Shown piece after piece: positions 14,787-23,632 of a stretch of DNA of 56,057 bases. Location: the NCBI GenBank assembly GCA_021463865.1, contig JAJTXY010000026.1, forward strand, positions 1 through 56,057, given 5' to 3'. This DNA comes from Anaerolineae bacterium (GTDB taxonomy: Bacteria; Chloroflexota; Anaerolineae; Aggregatilineales; J027). The notes under the pieces are model-generated. The model had not been told where the DNA came from. It was given only the letters and a program-made list of their open reading frames with translations, and did not search any database. The stretch's first letter is position 1; the number at the start of each line of letters is the position of its first letter. The position numbers were made by a program, and so were the translations under genes.

Positions 14787-16522
14787 CACTCATTACCCAA
14801 CAAATTGACAACCTGACTACTGAAATCATGCGGCTCAATTATATGGCACAAGAAGTTAGCCATATGCTGCAAGAACAATCTAATCTTCTTCGCATCCGCA
14901 ATATGAGCCTGCCTGCGCCCGTGTTGGAAGATACTCAGGGGTTTAGTGAAGCTGTTAAGTTATTATCCGAGCAGTTGGCTTCGGAACAGGTCGAGCTTGC
15001 CCAGTTGCGTGCCCTTGCCCATACTGGAGGTTTGATTAATTCCTCACTTGATCTTGATACTGTGCTGCGCCGCGCAATGGATACCGTTATTGGCCTCACC
15101 GGGGCAGTACATGGCTATGTGATGCTGCTTGATCAAAATACGGGTGAAACAGAAAAGGTCATCAGCGTCAATTTGGAAGATGGTTCTACCGATGAGGCCG
15201 AGCTGATGATTAGCCGGACAATCGTGGATGAGGTCATGCGGACTCGTCAACCAATCTTGACCACCGATGTCCAAGATGATGAGCGCTTTCAATTGACCGA
15301 GAGTGTTTTGAAATATGACCTTCGCAGCATTCTGTGTGTGCCGATTATCTATCGTGACCAACTTTCCGGCGTGGTGTATGCCGATAATCGTATTCGAGAA
15401 GGGCTGTTTGGCGAAAGCGAATTAAATCTGCTGGTAGCCTTTGCCAATCAAGCTGCCATCGCCATTCAAAATGCCCGCTTGTTCGAACGGGTCAAGGCAC
15501 GGTTGGAAGAAGTTACCGCCATCCGCCAATTCTTGGACAGCATCTTCGCTTCCATTGCCAGCGCTGTCATCACGACGGATGTCAATGGCAATATCCGTAC
15601 CTGCTCCCCCGTCGCCGAGCAAATTTTGGGGGTAACGGCTACTGAATGTGTTGGACAGCACGTGACTCAAGTCTTACCTGCTTTATACGAGGGATTTGAG
15701 AACGTTTTAATCGCGGTGCAGCAGCAGGGGCATCAGGAAATTATCGAAGTCAACACCGTCTTAGCCCATCGCGGCCCAACCAGCCTTAGCCTCAAACTTA
15801 GCCCCCTGCGCGGCGAACAAAATGAAACGCAGGGCGTCGCTATCGTGTTGGATGACTTGACCGCTATCAAGGAACGCGATGAAACTATCAATGTGATTCG
15901 CACCTATTTGCCGCCTGCAATGGTACGCAACATTCAAAGTATTGACAGCTTGGGTCTTGGCGGCGAAGAGCGTGAAATCACAGTGGTCTTTGCGGATGTG
16001 CGTGGTTTTACGACCTTCAGCGAACGGCTTGCCCCCGAAGAATTGATGCAGATTATCAATCAGTATTTGTCGGCGGGTAGTTCGGCTATCCAGTTAATGG
16101 CAGGCATCATTGATAAATACATGGGAGACGCCATTGTTGGGTTGTATAACACTCAGTTAAACCCCCAAACCGATGACCATGCCCTACGGGCGGTTCGAGC
16201 AGCAATGGCCTTGGTGAGCGACGTGCAGGCGCTCCATGAAGTGATGCCGCCTGAACAACGCCTCTTTTATGGCATTGGTATTCATACCGGAACGGCCATT
16301 GTAGGCAACGTAGGCAGCCCCAGCCGCAAGGAATTTACGGCGCTAGGTTATGCTGTTACCTTTGCTAAGAAATTGCAGGAAATTGCCCAGCCGGGTGAGG
16401 TCATTATCAGTGAAGAAACCTATCAGGCGGTTAAGGATCATGTCGTTGCCCAACCCACCGAACGGCGGCTACGTGGCGACAATACCCCGGTGATGGTCTA
16501 TCAATTGACTGATATTCGCTAA
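14783..16522 (+). CDS. GAF-PAS-class III cyclase subunit retaining metal site but lacking Asn/Arg
   Basis: This collinear paralog of the upstream gene has coiled coil 1-80, GAF at about 85-235, PAS at about 245-360 and a cyclase domain at about 395-575. Metal aspartates are intact: FADVRGF (Asp405) and DKYMGDA (Asp449). The transition-state residues are lost: the canonical VNLAARL reads VTFAKKL, so Asn becomes Thr526 and Arg becomes Lys530. Lys445 and Thr519 remain. It is expected to supply the metal site in a heterodimer with the upstream product. Its start overlaps the upstream stop by 4 bases. Its TAA overlaps the stop of the convergent methyltransferase gene. Confidence 0.9.
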   Translation: MTLITQQIDNLTTEIMRLNYMAQEVSHMLQEQSNLLRIRNMSLPAPVLEDTQGFSEAVKLLSEQLASEQVELAQLRALAHTGGLINSSLDLDTVLRRAMDTVIGLTGAVHGYVMLLDQNTGETEKVISVNLEDGSTDEAELMISRTIVDEVMRTRQPILTTDVQDDERFQLTESVLKYDLRSILCVPIIYRDQLSGVVYADNRIREGLFGESELNLLVAFANQAAIAIQNARLFERVKARLEEVTAIRQFLDSIFASIASAVITTDVNGNIRTCSPVAEQILGVTATECVGQHVTQVLPALYEGFENVLIAVQQQGHQEIIEVNTVLAHRGPTSLSLKLSPLRGEQNETQGVAIVLDDLTAIKERDETINVIRTYLPPAMVRNIQSIDSLGLGGEEREITVVFADVRGFTTFSERLAPEELMQIINQYLSAGSSAIQLMAGIIDKYMGDAIVGLYNTQLNPQTDDHALRAVRAAMALVSDVQALHEVMPPEQRLFYGIGIHTGTAIVGNVGSPSRKEFTALGYAVTFAKKLQEIAQPGEVIISEETYQAVKDHVVAQPTERRLRGDNTPVMVYQLTDIR

Positions 16523-17325
16523 CTACCCAGCTTCTCAAACATGGCGTAGAGCATTACTCCTGTTGCCACCGAGAGGTTGAGTGAACTGACCTGCCCCACC
16601 ATTGGTAACCGTACCAATTGATGACAGATGGCAATTTGTTCCGCTGACAGCCCATCGCGCTCACTCCCCATCAATAAAATGAGTGGTTTGGGGTAATGGG
16701 TTACGGTGCGGTAATCCACGCTGCCGTGTGCCGATGTCCCCACGATATGGTAACTGTGTTGATGCGCCCATGCTGCAAATTCGGCAAACGAGGTTTGGAC
16801 GATGGGGTGCCAAAAACTCGCCCCCATACTGGCCCTAATCGCAGTAGGGTGATAGGCATCTGTGCCACTCTCCAATAATAACAAGCCGCTTGCCCCAACC
16901 GCGTTGATCGTCCGCAAGGTCGTGCCAACATTGCCGGGGTCTTGTGGCGCGACGAGAGCCACCCCCCACCCAAAATTGGTCGGGCTTAAATCGGTCAAGG
17001 CGGTTTCGGGTTGGCGCACCACCGCCAAAATGCCCTGCGGCCCTTCGCGGGAGGCCACCGATTCAAAAACATCGGCGCTGACCGGGTAACATGGGACACC
17101 GCGTTGTGTTTGCTGATGAATGAGATTCAGGGCAAAGTCGCTTATCAGCAAATCGGGGGCGTAACAGATAAATGCAAGGTCCGCGTTGGCGGCGACGGCG
17201 TCCCCTACATGCCGGATACCCTCTACTACAAACAAATGCGACACCTCGCGCTCTTTGTGATTTTGGAGGGCACGGACTTGTTTGATCTTGGGATTGGTGC
17301 GGCTGGTGATTAGATCGTATTTCAT
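16519..17325 (-). CDS. SpoU/TrmH family RNA 2'-O-methyltransferase
   Basis: These enzymes methylate ribose 2'-OH groups of rRNA or tRNA using SAM bound in a knotted fold. The three SPOUT motifs are visible: PQDPGNVGTTLRT, LILLMGSERDGLS and SSLNLSVATGVMLY. The N-terminal domain (ITSRTNPKIKQVRALQ, FVVEGIRHV) resembles the RlmB/TsnR-type substrate-binding domain. A likely target is 23S rRNA, but the site is not determinable. The start lies 18 bases after the stem of the rpsT terminator and has no clear Shine-Dalgarno motif. Its stop overlaps that of the cyclase gene on the other strand. Confidence 0.9.
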   Translation of the reverse strand: MKYDLITSRTNPKIKQVRALQNHKEREVSHLFVVEGIRHVGDAVAANADLAFICYAPDLLISDFALNLIHQQTQRGVPCYPVSADVFESVASREGPQGILAVVRQPETALTDLSPTNFGWGVALVAPQDPGNVGTTLRTINAVGASGLLLLESGTDAYHPTAIRASMGASFWHPIVQTSFAEFAAWAHQHSYHIVGTSAHGSVDYRTVTHYPKPLILLMGSERDGLSAEQIAICHQLVRLPMVGQVSSLNLSVATGVMLYAMFEKLGS

Positions 17326-17342
17326 AAGGCTTTAAAGAACGC

Positions 17343-17362
17343 AAAAAGCCCCATGTGGGGCC
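17343..17362 (-). terminator. Intrinsic terminator after rpsT
   Basis: Read on the minus strand, GCCCC ACAT GGGGC (17361-17348) is followed by TTTTT (17347-17343). It lies between rpsT and the methyltransferase gene, so read-through or a second promoter must supply the latter. Confidence 0.75.
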
Positions 17363-17395
17363 AAGGGGCAAACCCGGCAAACAAATAACAGACGG

Positions 17396-17674
17396 TTATT
17401 TTTGCTTTTGCGCTTGCAGTTGATTGAGGTGTTGCATCAGGCGGCTCTTACGACGAGCAGCGTTATTTTTGTGCAGTATCCCTTTGTTCACAGCCTTATC
17501 CAAAATTTGAATGGCATGGCGTGTCTGTGCAATCGCTTCTTCAAGGTTGCCCGAGCTAATCGCGGTACGTGCCTGCTTCAATTCGGTGCGGGTACGTGAC
17601 CGATAAATGCGGTTCCGCTCACGCTTGCGCTCCGAACTACGGATGCGTTTCTGTGAGGATTTCGTGTTTGCCAC
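17396..17674 (-). CDS. rpsT: 30S ribosomal protein S20
   Basis: S20 is a helical primary 16S rRNA-binding protein. From a GTG start the product is 92 residues, the usual size, beginning [11 protein letters not shown] and containing [32 protein letters not shown]. An in-frame ATG further upstream would add 24 non-conserved residues. GGAG stands 7 bases before the GTG and decides for it. The gene has its own promoter and terminator. Confidence 0.95.
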   Translation of the reverse strand: MANTKSSQKRIRSSERKRERNRIYRSRTRTELKQARTAISSGNLEEAIAQTRHAIQILDKAVNKGILHKNNAARRKSRLMQHLNQLQAQKQK

Positions 17675-17722
17675 CGTTAATCTCCGAAAAAAGTTACCTA
17701 TCTGTTCAAATACAAGGAAAGC

Positions 17723-17751
17723 ATTGTAGCAGAGCATCGCTGGCATGTCCA
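17723..17751 (-). promoter_or_regulatory. Promoter of rpsT
   Basis: On the minus strand, TGGACA (17751-17746) and TACAAT (17728-17723) are spaced by exactly 17 bases, and each differs from consensus at one position. The start point is predicted near 17716, giving a leader of about 40 bases. Confidence 0.65.
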
Positions 17752-17827
17752 GAAGGTTTTCCCATCCTATTGTATATGGATTTAAGAAACTTTTACGTAG
17801 AATTTGTCTTTTGACCCATCTATTTGC

Positions 17828-17856
17828 TTGCAGTTTTCCGCATCAGGCGATTAAAT
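17828..17856 (+). promoter_or_regulatory. Promoter of the sugar-type permease pair
   Basis: TTGCAG (17828-17833) and TTAAAT (17851-17856) are spaced by 17 bases and lie about 40 bases before the permease start. The region between rpsT and this promoter (17752-17827) shows no other recognisable element. Confidence 0.45.
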
Positions 17857-17898
17857 ACAGGCTATAAAAACTGGTGCAATTAGGGAATTTTATTTTTG

Positions 17899-20256
17899 AT
17901 GGAAAACTCATCTGGCAATAAGTCATATCAGCGTGATTTGGCGATAGGTCATTTTAAACGGCGCTTGCGCGAATCGGCACTAGCCTATCTGTTGGTCGCC
18001 CCTGCCTTTATCATCACCCTCATATTCGCTATCTATCCGGTCATTTCGGCCACATGGGAGAGTCTGAAATATGGACGCCCCATCACCAACAGCTATGTGG
18101 GCTTAGATAACTACGTTAAGGGGATTGGTAGCCTGATCTACATCGTCCTAATGCTCTTGGCAGTTGTCTTTTGTTATTTGGCCTCCAAAGCATGGAAACG
18201 TGCCCGTGACCATCAGCGTGAACACCCTAGCGATCATTTGTGGTTCTATCTCATTCCCAGTTTTATCTTCGCGCTGGCAATCATCTGGCTCGTTTTTCTC
18301 GGCATCACCGAATATTTTAAATTTGGCCCGTGGTTGGTGGGGATAGCGCTTGTGGCCCTAAGTATCGGCGGTTATGTCTTTTTACGGCAACGTACCGAGG
18401 GGCGAGTCGGCACCTATATCGGCAATACTGTGCTATTGATGGTCTTAACGGTGCTGGCTGTTTTGATTGTGCGCTATGCCTACGACCAGATGGAAAAAGA
18501 TGTGCAGGAATCACGTGAGATTGCCCAGTTGCTCTTCACTACCCATGTTTCCAACGCCGTGCCCGATTTACCGATTGAGGGAGCGCGGGTGGTCAATGTT
18601 TCGCTGGATGGGGATATTCCGCTCAAGGCAACTATTGGCGATACCACCTATGAGGCTTTTCTTGCACCCCAAGCCTATCAAAATATCCCCGTAGATAATT
18701 TTACGGATGGGGCTATCACCTTTGCCAACAATCAAAAAGTACAGATTCTCCTCCCGTTGATGGTAGGACTTGGCTTTCAACCCGCGTCCTATACCACCGA
18801 AGCCGCTGTTCAGCTTGAGACCAATAACCTATTGGGGACAACCGAAACGCTTGATGCGACTATTTTGTTGAGTGAAAACACGGAGGTTTTGGCACCCTTC
18901 GATTTGTACCAAGCCCAAGATGTGGGGTTGGCGCTGGTGACACGCGGCGGTTATACCCCTCCTATTAGCCGTCCAATGATATTGGCGCTTGTTATTGCCT
19001 TTGCCATTGGGTTGATTTTCCTCATTGGCAGCTATCGTGAAAAAATGTTGGTGGATGCGCCTCTGTATGGTTGGTTGGGTCTGGCCCGCGCAGCGTTGGG
19101 AGTTTTGGTATTGGGCCTGTTTATCTACCTGCTCATGACCATCCAGCTTTATCGAGAGACGGCACATGGGTTTGATAACCTTTCAGATCAGCAGTTTAGC
19201 GCGGCTTATGAGTATGCGACAGGGGCGCCACCCCGCGCCACCCCGCCTCTCCGCCCAGAGGATTTGGCTGCTGAGATATTATTTGTTCCCCAACTGATTT
19301 TGATTGGCACGGGCATGTTCCTCATTGGTATTGCCTATCTGGTCTGGAAAGATGCCCAAAAGCGCGAGACTACATTTGGATTATCCGGCATGTTCCTCTT
19401 GGCCCTGCTACTGATGGTGGGGGGCTGGCTGTGTATTAGTGAGCTTCCCGGTACGATGATGCGGGCAGGCGCACCCGCCCTTGAAGTTCGAGAGGCGCTG
19501 ACTCGCACTGTCATTTTCAGTATAGTCAGTGTGCCTGCCCAACTGATGTTTGGACTTCTATTGGCCTATGTGATGTTCTATGAGATCAATCTGGGCAAAG
19601 GCATGTTTCGCCTTGTCTACTTTATGCCCTATATCGCGCCCAGAATTGCAACTGCTACCGTCTTTACAGTTGTATTTAGCCTTGACCCCGGCGGCCTAGC
19701 TAATAAATTCCTCGGTGTCGTGGGCATCGAGACGCAAAAGTGGCTAATGGAACCCAACGGGCTTATTCGAGTCATCTTTAGAGAGGTTTTTAACGGCAAC
19801 CCCAATCAAATCCCCTCGGCCTTCGAAGGCCCCAGCATGGCCCTAACAACAGTGATTTTGTTTAATATTTGGGTTTATTCGGGTTATTATGCAGTCATTT
19901 TTCTGGCGGGGCTGGGGTCTATTCCGGGTGAACTGTATGAAGCCGCAAGGGTGGATGGGGCAGGTCGCTGGTCAGCGTTCCGCAATATTACCCTTCCACT
20001 GCTTTCACCGGTGACCTTTTTCCTCTCAATGTTGGGGATCATCGGGACGTTTAGTTCATTTGACAGCATTTACGTCATGCGAAGTGGGGCGATTGGTCAG
20101 GAAGTAGATACCCTAACTGTTCGCATCTTTGAGGTCTTCTATAAACAAAATGACCCCGGCTATGCAACGGCCCTCGCGTTTATATTATTTATGGTGATTT
20201 TGATTCTCACCCTCATTCAAAACCAACTTTCGAAGGATCGGGTGTTTTATGGCTAG
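17899..20256 (+). CDS. MalF-like ABC transporter permease with very large insertion
   Basis: This is a carbohydrate uptake (CUT1-type) permease subunit. The N-terminus has the typical first helix (AYLLVAPAFIITLIFAIYP, then SYVGLDNY). The C-terminal core carries the EAA loop (YEAARVDGAGRWSAFRNI) that docks on the ATPase, and the usual last helices. Between the two lies an insertion of about 450 residues with several extra membrane helices and a soluble domain of about 170 residues. Family members usually have about 300 residues; this one has 785. A TTG three bases upstream of the ATG is also possible. No ATPase or binding protein gene is near. Confidence 0.85.
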   Translation: MENSSGNKSYQRDLAIGHFKRRLRESALAYLLVAPAFIITLIFAIYPVISATWESLKYGRPITNSYVGLDNYVKGIGSLIYIVLMLLAVVFCYLASKAWKRARDHQREHPSDHLWFYLIPSFIFALAIIWLVFLGITEYFKFGPWLVGIALVALSIGGYVFLRQRTEGRVGTYIGNTVLLMVLTVLAVLIVRYAYDQMEKDVQESREIAQLLFTTHVSNAVPDLPIEGARVVNVSLDGDIPLKATIGDTTYEAFLAPQAYQNIPVDNFTDGAITFANNQKVQILLPLMVGLGFQPASYTTEAAVQLETNNLLGTTETLDATILLSENTEVLAPFDLYQAQDVGLALVTRGGYTPPISRPMILALVIAFAIGLIFLIGSYREKMLVDAPLYGWLGLARAALGVLVLGLFIYLLMTIQLYRETAHGFDNLSDQQFSAAYEYATGAPPRATPPLRPEDLAAEILFVPQLILIGTGMFLIGIAYLVWKDAQKRETTFGLSGMFLLALLLMVGGWLCISELPGTMMRAGAPALEVREALTRTVIFSIVSVPAQLMFGLLLAYVMFYEINLGKGMFRLVYFMPYIAPRIATATVFTVVFSLDPGGLANKFLGVVGIETQKWLMEPNGLIRVIFREVFNGNPNQIPSAFEGPSMALTTVILFNIWVYSGYYAVIFLAGLGSIPGELYEAARVDGAGRWSAFRNITLPLLSPVTFFLSMLGIIGTFSSFDSIYVMRSGAIGQEVDTLTVRIFEVFYKQNDPGYATALAFILFMVILILTLIQNQLSKDRVFYG

Positions 20257-21898
20257 TACCACATCGGCAACTTCTACAACGCCGCTTGCCGAAAAATCCA
20301 GCGAGCAAAAGAGAGTGCTTCCCCAGCGCCCACCACTGCATTTGCCAGTGGGCACGCTTTTTGCCTATCTGCTGCTTACGCTTGGGGCGATCTTGTTTGT
20401 GTTGCCCTTTTTGTGGATGGTGTCCACCTCGTTGATGACGATTAGTGAGGTGTCGCGGGGAGTTTTGGTACCCCAATCACGGTTGCTGGGCGTCTATAAA
20501 GCCACTGACGCTGAATTAAATCGCCCACTGGGGGAATTCCTGATTCCAGAAGCCGAAGTTCAATTTGATGGGGTTGCCGCCTCGTTGGTGTATGATACCA
20601 GCCGCAAGGGTGGTGCAGTGGATGTGTATGTGGATGGACAGCAGGTGGGTCAGCTAGATACCTACAGCGATCAACCACAGATTGCTCAATCTTTCTTAGT
20701 AGACAGTTATCCCAATGTGACAGCCCTCAGCCAAGAGTTGCGCGTGATGCTGCCAGAGGGCAACCATACTATTCGCTTGCTGCAGAACGAACGCGCCAGT
20801 CGAGGGGATTTACTGGCATTTCGTGGGTTGAATGTCCAAAAAGCGGACGGGACGGAGGAATTTTTCCCCGCTTCACTAGATACCTTCGAGATTTCGGTGG
20901 GATACTGGACAATGGAAACCGACGCTGATGGTAGCCTCATTCTCCAAGCCACCAATCTGGGTTTCCCTGAATATATGGAGTCTTGTTGTCGCGGTTCTAT
21001 TGAGCGGACACCTGCCCTGCAACGCACCCCACAAGCACAATATATCAAGGAGCGTCAAAACGGCGGTCTGGCTATCCTCAAGGTGAATTTGCCTTTTGGG
21101 TTGTACAAAGCCGATCTCGTTTTGTCAGGTGGGGTTTCACATTACGTGAAGGTCTGGATTGACGAAAACTTCTCGGAGTATTTTATCAATTCGACCATCA
21201 TCACACTGCTGACGGTTACGGGGCAAACCTTGTTCTCGATTCTTGCGGCGTATGCCTTTGCCCGTATGAACTGGCCCGGACGAAATCTGGTGTTTAGTAT
21301 TTTTCTGATGACATTATTCATCCCGTCCGTCGTTGTCCTCATTCCCCGTCTGCTGATTGTGACCTCCATTAGTCGCTGGTCAGTCGAAAATGTCGGCCCG
21401 ATTTTTGACAGTATCGGTGATTTTTCCAATTCCCTGTTGGGTTTTAGAATTATCACTGCCGAAAGTGCCCGCTGGTTGGATAACTGGCCGGCGTTGGTCG
21501 TGCCATTTCTTGCCAGTACCTTTGGGATTTTCCTGCTGCGCCAATTTTTTATGCAAATTCCTACTGAGCTTTTTGACGCGGCGCAAATTGATGGGGCGGG
21601 TCATCTGCGCTTCCTGTTCCAGATTGTCCTACCCATTTCGCGGGCGGCGATCACGACAGTAGTCTTGTTTACGTTTATTGCCACATGGAACGCGCTGGAT
21701 TGGCCCATATTGGTCACGAGTACCGATGAATGGCGGCCCATTGCCTATGCGTTGTACAGTTTCCGTGAGGAGGGTGGTTCGCGGCCCAATCTCTTGATGG
21801 CGGGCGCATTTATCGCGCTTTTCCCGGTGATGTTGATGTACTTTGTGGCCCAAAAACAATTTACCGAAGGGATTGCGACGACAGGTTTGAAGGGTTAA
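20249..21898 (+). CDS. MalG-like ABC transporter permease with inserted extracytoplasmic domain
   Basis: This is the second half of the permease pair, overlapping the first by 8 bases. The first helix ends VLPFLWMVSTSLMT. The core resumes at FSEYFINSTIITLL with AAYAFARMNWPGR, and the EAA loop reads LFDAAQIDGAGHLRFLFQI. About 230 residues lie between helix 1 and the core, predicted outside the membrane and rich in beta-strand patterns (VDVYVDGQQVGQL, HTIRLLQN), resembling a carbohydrate-binding or jelly-roll domain. Typical MalG-like proteins have about 280 residues, against 549 here. Confidence 0.85.
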   Translation: MASTTSATSTTPLAEKSSEQKRVLPQRPPLHLPVGTLFAYLLLTLGAILFVLPFLWMVSTSLMTISEVSRGVLVPQSRLLGVYKATDAELNRPLGEFLIPEAEVQFDGVAASLVYDTSRKGGAVDVYVDGQQVGQLDTYSDQPQIAQSFLVDSYPNVTALSQELRVMLPEGNHTIRLLQNERASRGDLLAFRGLNVQKADGTEEFFPASLDTFEISVGYWTMETDADGSLILQATNLGFPEYMESCCRGSIERTPALQRTPQAQYIKERQNGGLAILKVNLPFGLYKADLVLSGGVSHYVKVWIDENFSEYFINSTIITLLTVTGQTLFSILAAYAFARMNWPGRNLVFSIFLMTLFIPSVVVLIPRLLIVTSISRWSVENVGPIFDSIGDFSNSLLGFRIITAESARWLDNWPALVVPFLASTFGIFLLRQFFMQIPTELFDAAQIDGAGHLRFLFQIVLPISRAAITTVVLFTFIATWNALDWPILVTSTDEWRPIAYALYSFREEGGSRPNLLMAGAFIALFPVMLMYFVAQKQFTEGIATTGLKG

Positions 21899-21916
21899 TT
21901 GGCAGTGATAAAAAGC

Positions 21917-21959
21917 AAAGGGGTGATGCCGTAATTTGGGAATCGCCCCTTTTTGTTTT
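21917..21959. terminator. Bidirectional terminator between convergent genes
   Basis: AAAGGGGTGAT (21917-21927) pairs with ATCGCCCCTTT (21942-21952) over 11 bp with one T-G pair. TTTTGTTTT follows on the plus strand and CTTTTTATC on the minus strand. It can serve both the permease pair and cpaF. Confidence 0.8.
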
Positions 21960-21966
21960 CACAAGA

Positions 21967-23472
21967 TTAACCGAATTTCTTGGAACGCGCCCCAAATACA
22001 TCCGCACTCAAGCGAATTCCAGCATGTTCAAAGCGTTCAGCAAATCTCGGACGCATCCCAGTAGGTTCTAGTGTTCCACCACCTTCGTGACTAGGGCCTG
22101 ATCCGGTGTGACCGGGAGTCTTATAGACAAATACGTCTTGCAAAGTGACGTTTTGGCCTTCCATCCCCTGAATTTCGCTGATTTGGACGATTTTACGGCT
22201 GCCATCCTTTAGTCGCGCCTGCTGGACAAACAAGTCCACTGCGCTGGCAATCTGGTTGCGCACGACCTGAACGGGCAAATCCATGCCTGCCATCAAACAC
22301 AAGGTTTCCAAGCGGGAGACCGCATCACGGGGGCTGTTGGAGTGAACAGTGGTCAATGAGCCGTCATGTCCGGTGTTCATCGCTTGGAGCATGTCCAACG
22401 CCGCACCGTCACGAATTTCACCAACGACAATCCGATCAGGCCGCATACGCAGCGACCCCTTGACCAGATCGCGGATGGTCAGTGCCCCTTCTTTAGTACC
22501 TTGCACATTGGGGATGGTTTCAAGCCGGACTACATGCCGCTGCGCCAATTGCAGTTCGGCGGAGTCCTCAATGGTGACGATACGTTCATCTTCGGGGATA
22601 AATGAGCTAATCACATTTAGCAGGGTGGTCTTGCCCGAACCAGTACCACCGGAGACGACGATGTTTAGGCGTACCTTGACACAGGCAGCAAGGAACATTG
22701 CCACTTCTTCTGTCAATGAACCGAAACTTACCAAATCTTGCCATGTCAGACGTTTTTCGGGGAATTTACGGATGGTGATGGTCGTGCCCTGCAACGCTGA
22801 AGGGGGCATAATAACATGGACGCGGCTGCCATCGGGCAAGCGGGCATCTACCATCGCTTGTTTGCGGCTCAATTCACGCTGCATGGGGCGCACGATGCGT
22901 TGGGCTGTCCATTGTACATGCTCATCGTCGTCAAAAACGATGTCGGTTTCGATCAACTTGCCTTTACGCTCGGCAAAGATAATTTCTGGGCCATTGACCA
23001 TAATTTCGCTGACACTTTTGTCGCGTACCAGCGGTTCAATCGCCCCGAAACCGAGTAAATCATAAATGAGGCCAGTTTCGAGGTCTTGATATTCTTGTGA
23101 ACTGAGTTGCAGATTGGCTCGCTGGATGAGTGTTTGGAGACGATCAACGACCAATTTACAGTGTTCAGGATTGATGGATTCTAGCTTGTCAAATTCTTCA
23201 GCCGTTGCCATCAATTTGACACGCAGCATTTTGCGTAGTTCGGCAACACGAGGGCTGCTGCGTTTCTTGGTCGGTGGCCCATACGCGCTACTATCGTGAA
23301 GCAGTGTACCTGCCTGATTGATTGGGCCAGCCGGTACTGCCGTCGTAAATGGTGACGTGCCGGGTTGGGGTGCCTCATTGATGGCAAATATCTCATCCGC
23401 ATTGAAATCAGGCTGTTCGCGGCGGTCTTTTTTGGGTGGAGGGCCGGAAAGTTTGGAAAGTCGTGAACCCAT
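21967..23472 (-). CDS. CpaF/TadA-family secretion ATPase
   Basis: This is a hexameric ATPase of the type II/IV secretion superfamily, used for Flp/Tad pili or related machines. Residues 1-75 are a Pro-rich variable region. An N-terminal domain spans about 80-230. Walker A is GGTGSGKTT at 275-283, the Asp box is VTIEDSAELQL, Walker B is RIVVGEIRDG, and the His box is NTGHDGSLTTVHSNS. All catalytic motifs are intact. No other tad/flp/cpa gene is within the window, so its partners lie elsewhere. Confidence 0.9.
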   Translation of the reverse strand: MGSRLSKLSGPPPKKDRREQPDFNADEIFAINEAPQPGTSPFTTAVPAGPINQAGTLLHDSSAYGPPTKKRSSPRVAELRKMLRVKLMATAEEFDKLESINPEHCKLVVDRLQTLIQRANLQLSSQEYQDLETGLIYDLLGFGAIEPLVRDKSVSEIMVNGPEIIFAERKGKLIETDIVFDDDEHVQWTAQRIVRPMQRELSRKQAMVDARLPDGSRVHVIMPPSALQGTTITIRKFPEKRLTWQDLVSFGSLTEEVAMFLAACVKVRLNIVVSGGTGSGKTTLLNVISSFIPEDERIVTIEDSAELQLAQRHVVRLETIPNVQGTKEGALTIRDLVKGSLRMRPDRIVVGEIRDGAALDMLQAMNTGHDGSLTTVHSNSPRDAVSRLETLCLMAGMDLPVQVVRNQIASAVDLFVQQARLKDGSRKIVQISEIQGMEGQNVTLQDVFVYKTPGHTGSGPSHEGGGTLEPTGMRPRFAERFEHAGIRLSADVFGARSKKFG

Positions 23473-23598
23473 GACATACCCTTACATAAATTTTGACTTG
23501 TCTTGACTGTTGTAGTGTATGGCGAATTTAATTTTATGACAAGTAGAAGAGCGGATACTATAGTGGGATTCACGGAATTTTCAGAGCGGGTTAACAGT

Positions 23599-23623
23599 GG
23601 GGCGATAAACCGATTACCGCCCC
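23599..23623 (-). other. Hairpin at the 3' end of the ABC/FtsX operon
   Basis: GGGGCG (23599-23604) pairs with CGCCCC (23618-23623) around a 13-base loop, 10 bases past the ATPase stop. There is no T-run on the minus strand. It could be a weak terminator or a 3' stabiliser before cpaF. The rest of the 160-base gap shows nothing else recognisable. Confidence 0.35.
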
Positions 23624-23632
23624 TCACCTATA

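Noticed and set aside
22349-23065. 238-codon open frame antisense to cpaF
   Set aside because: Ser/Arg/Thr-rich low-complexity translation typical of antisense frames. CpaF on the other strand is unambiguous.
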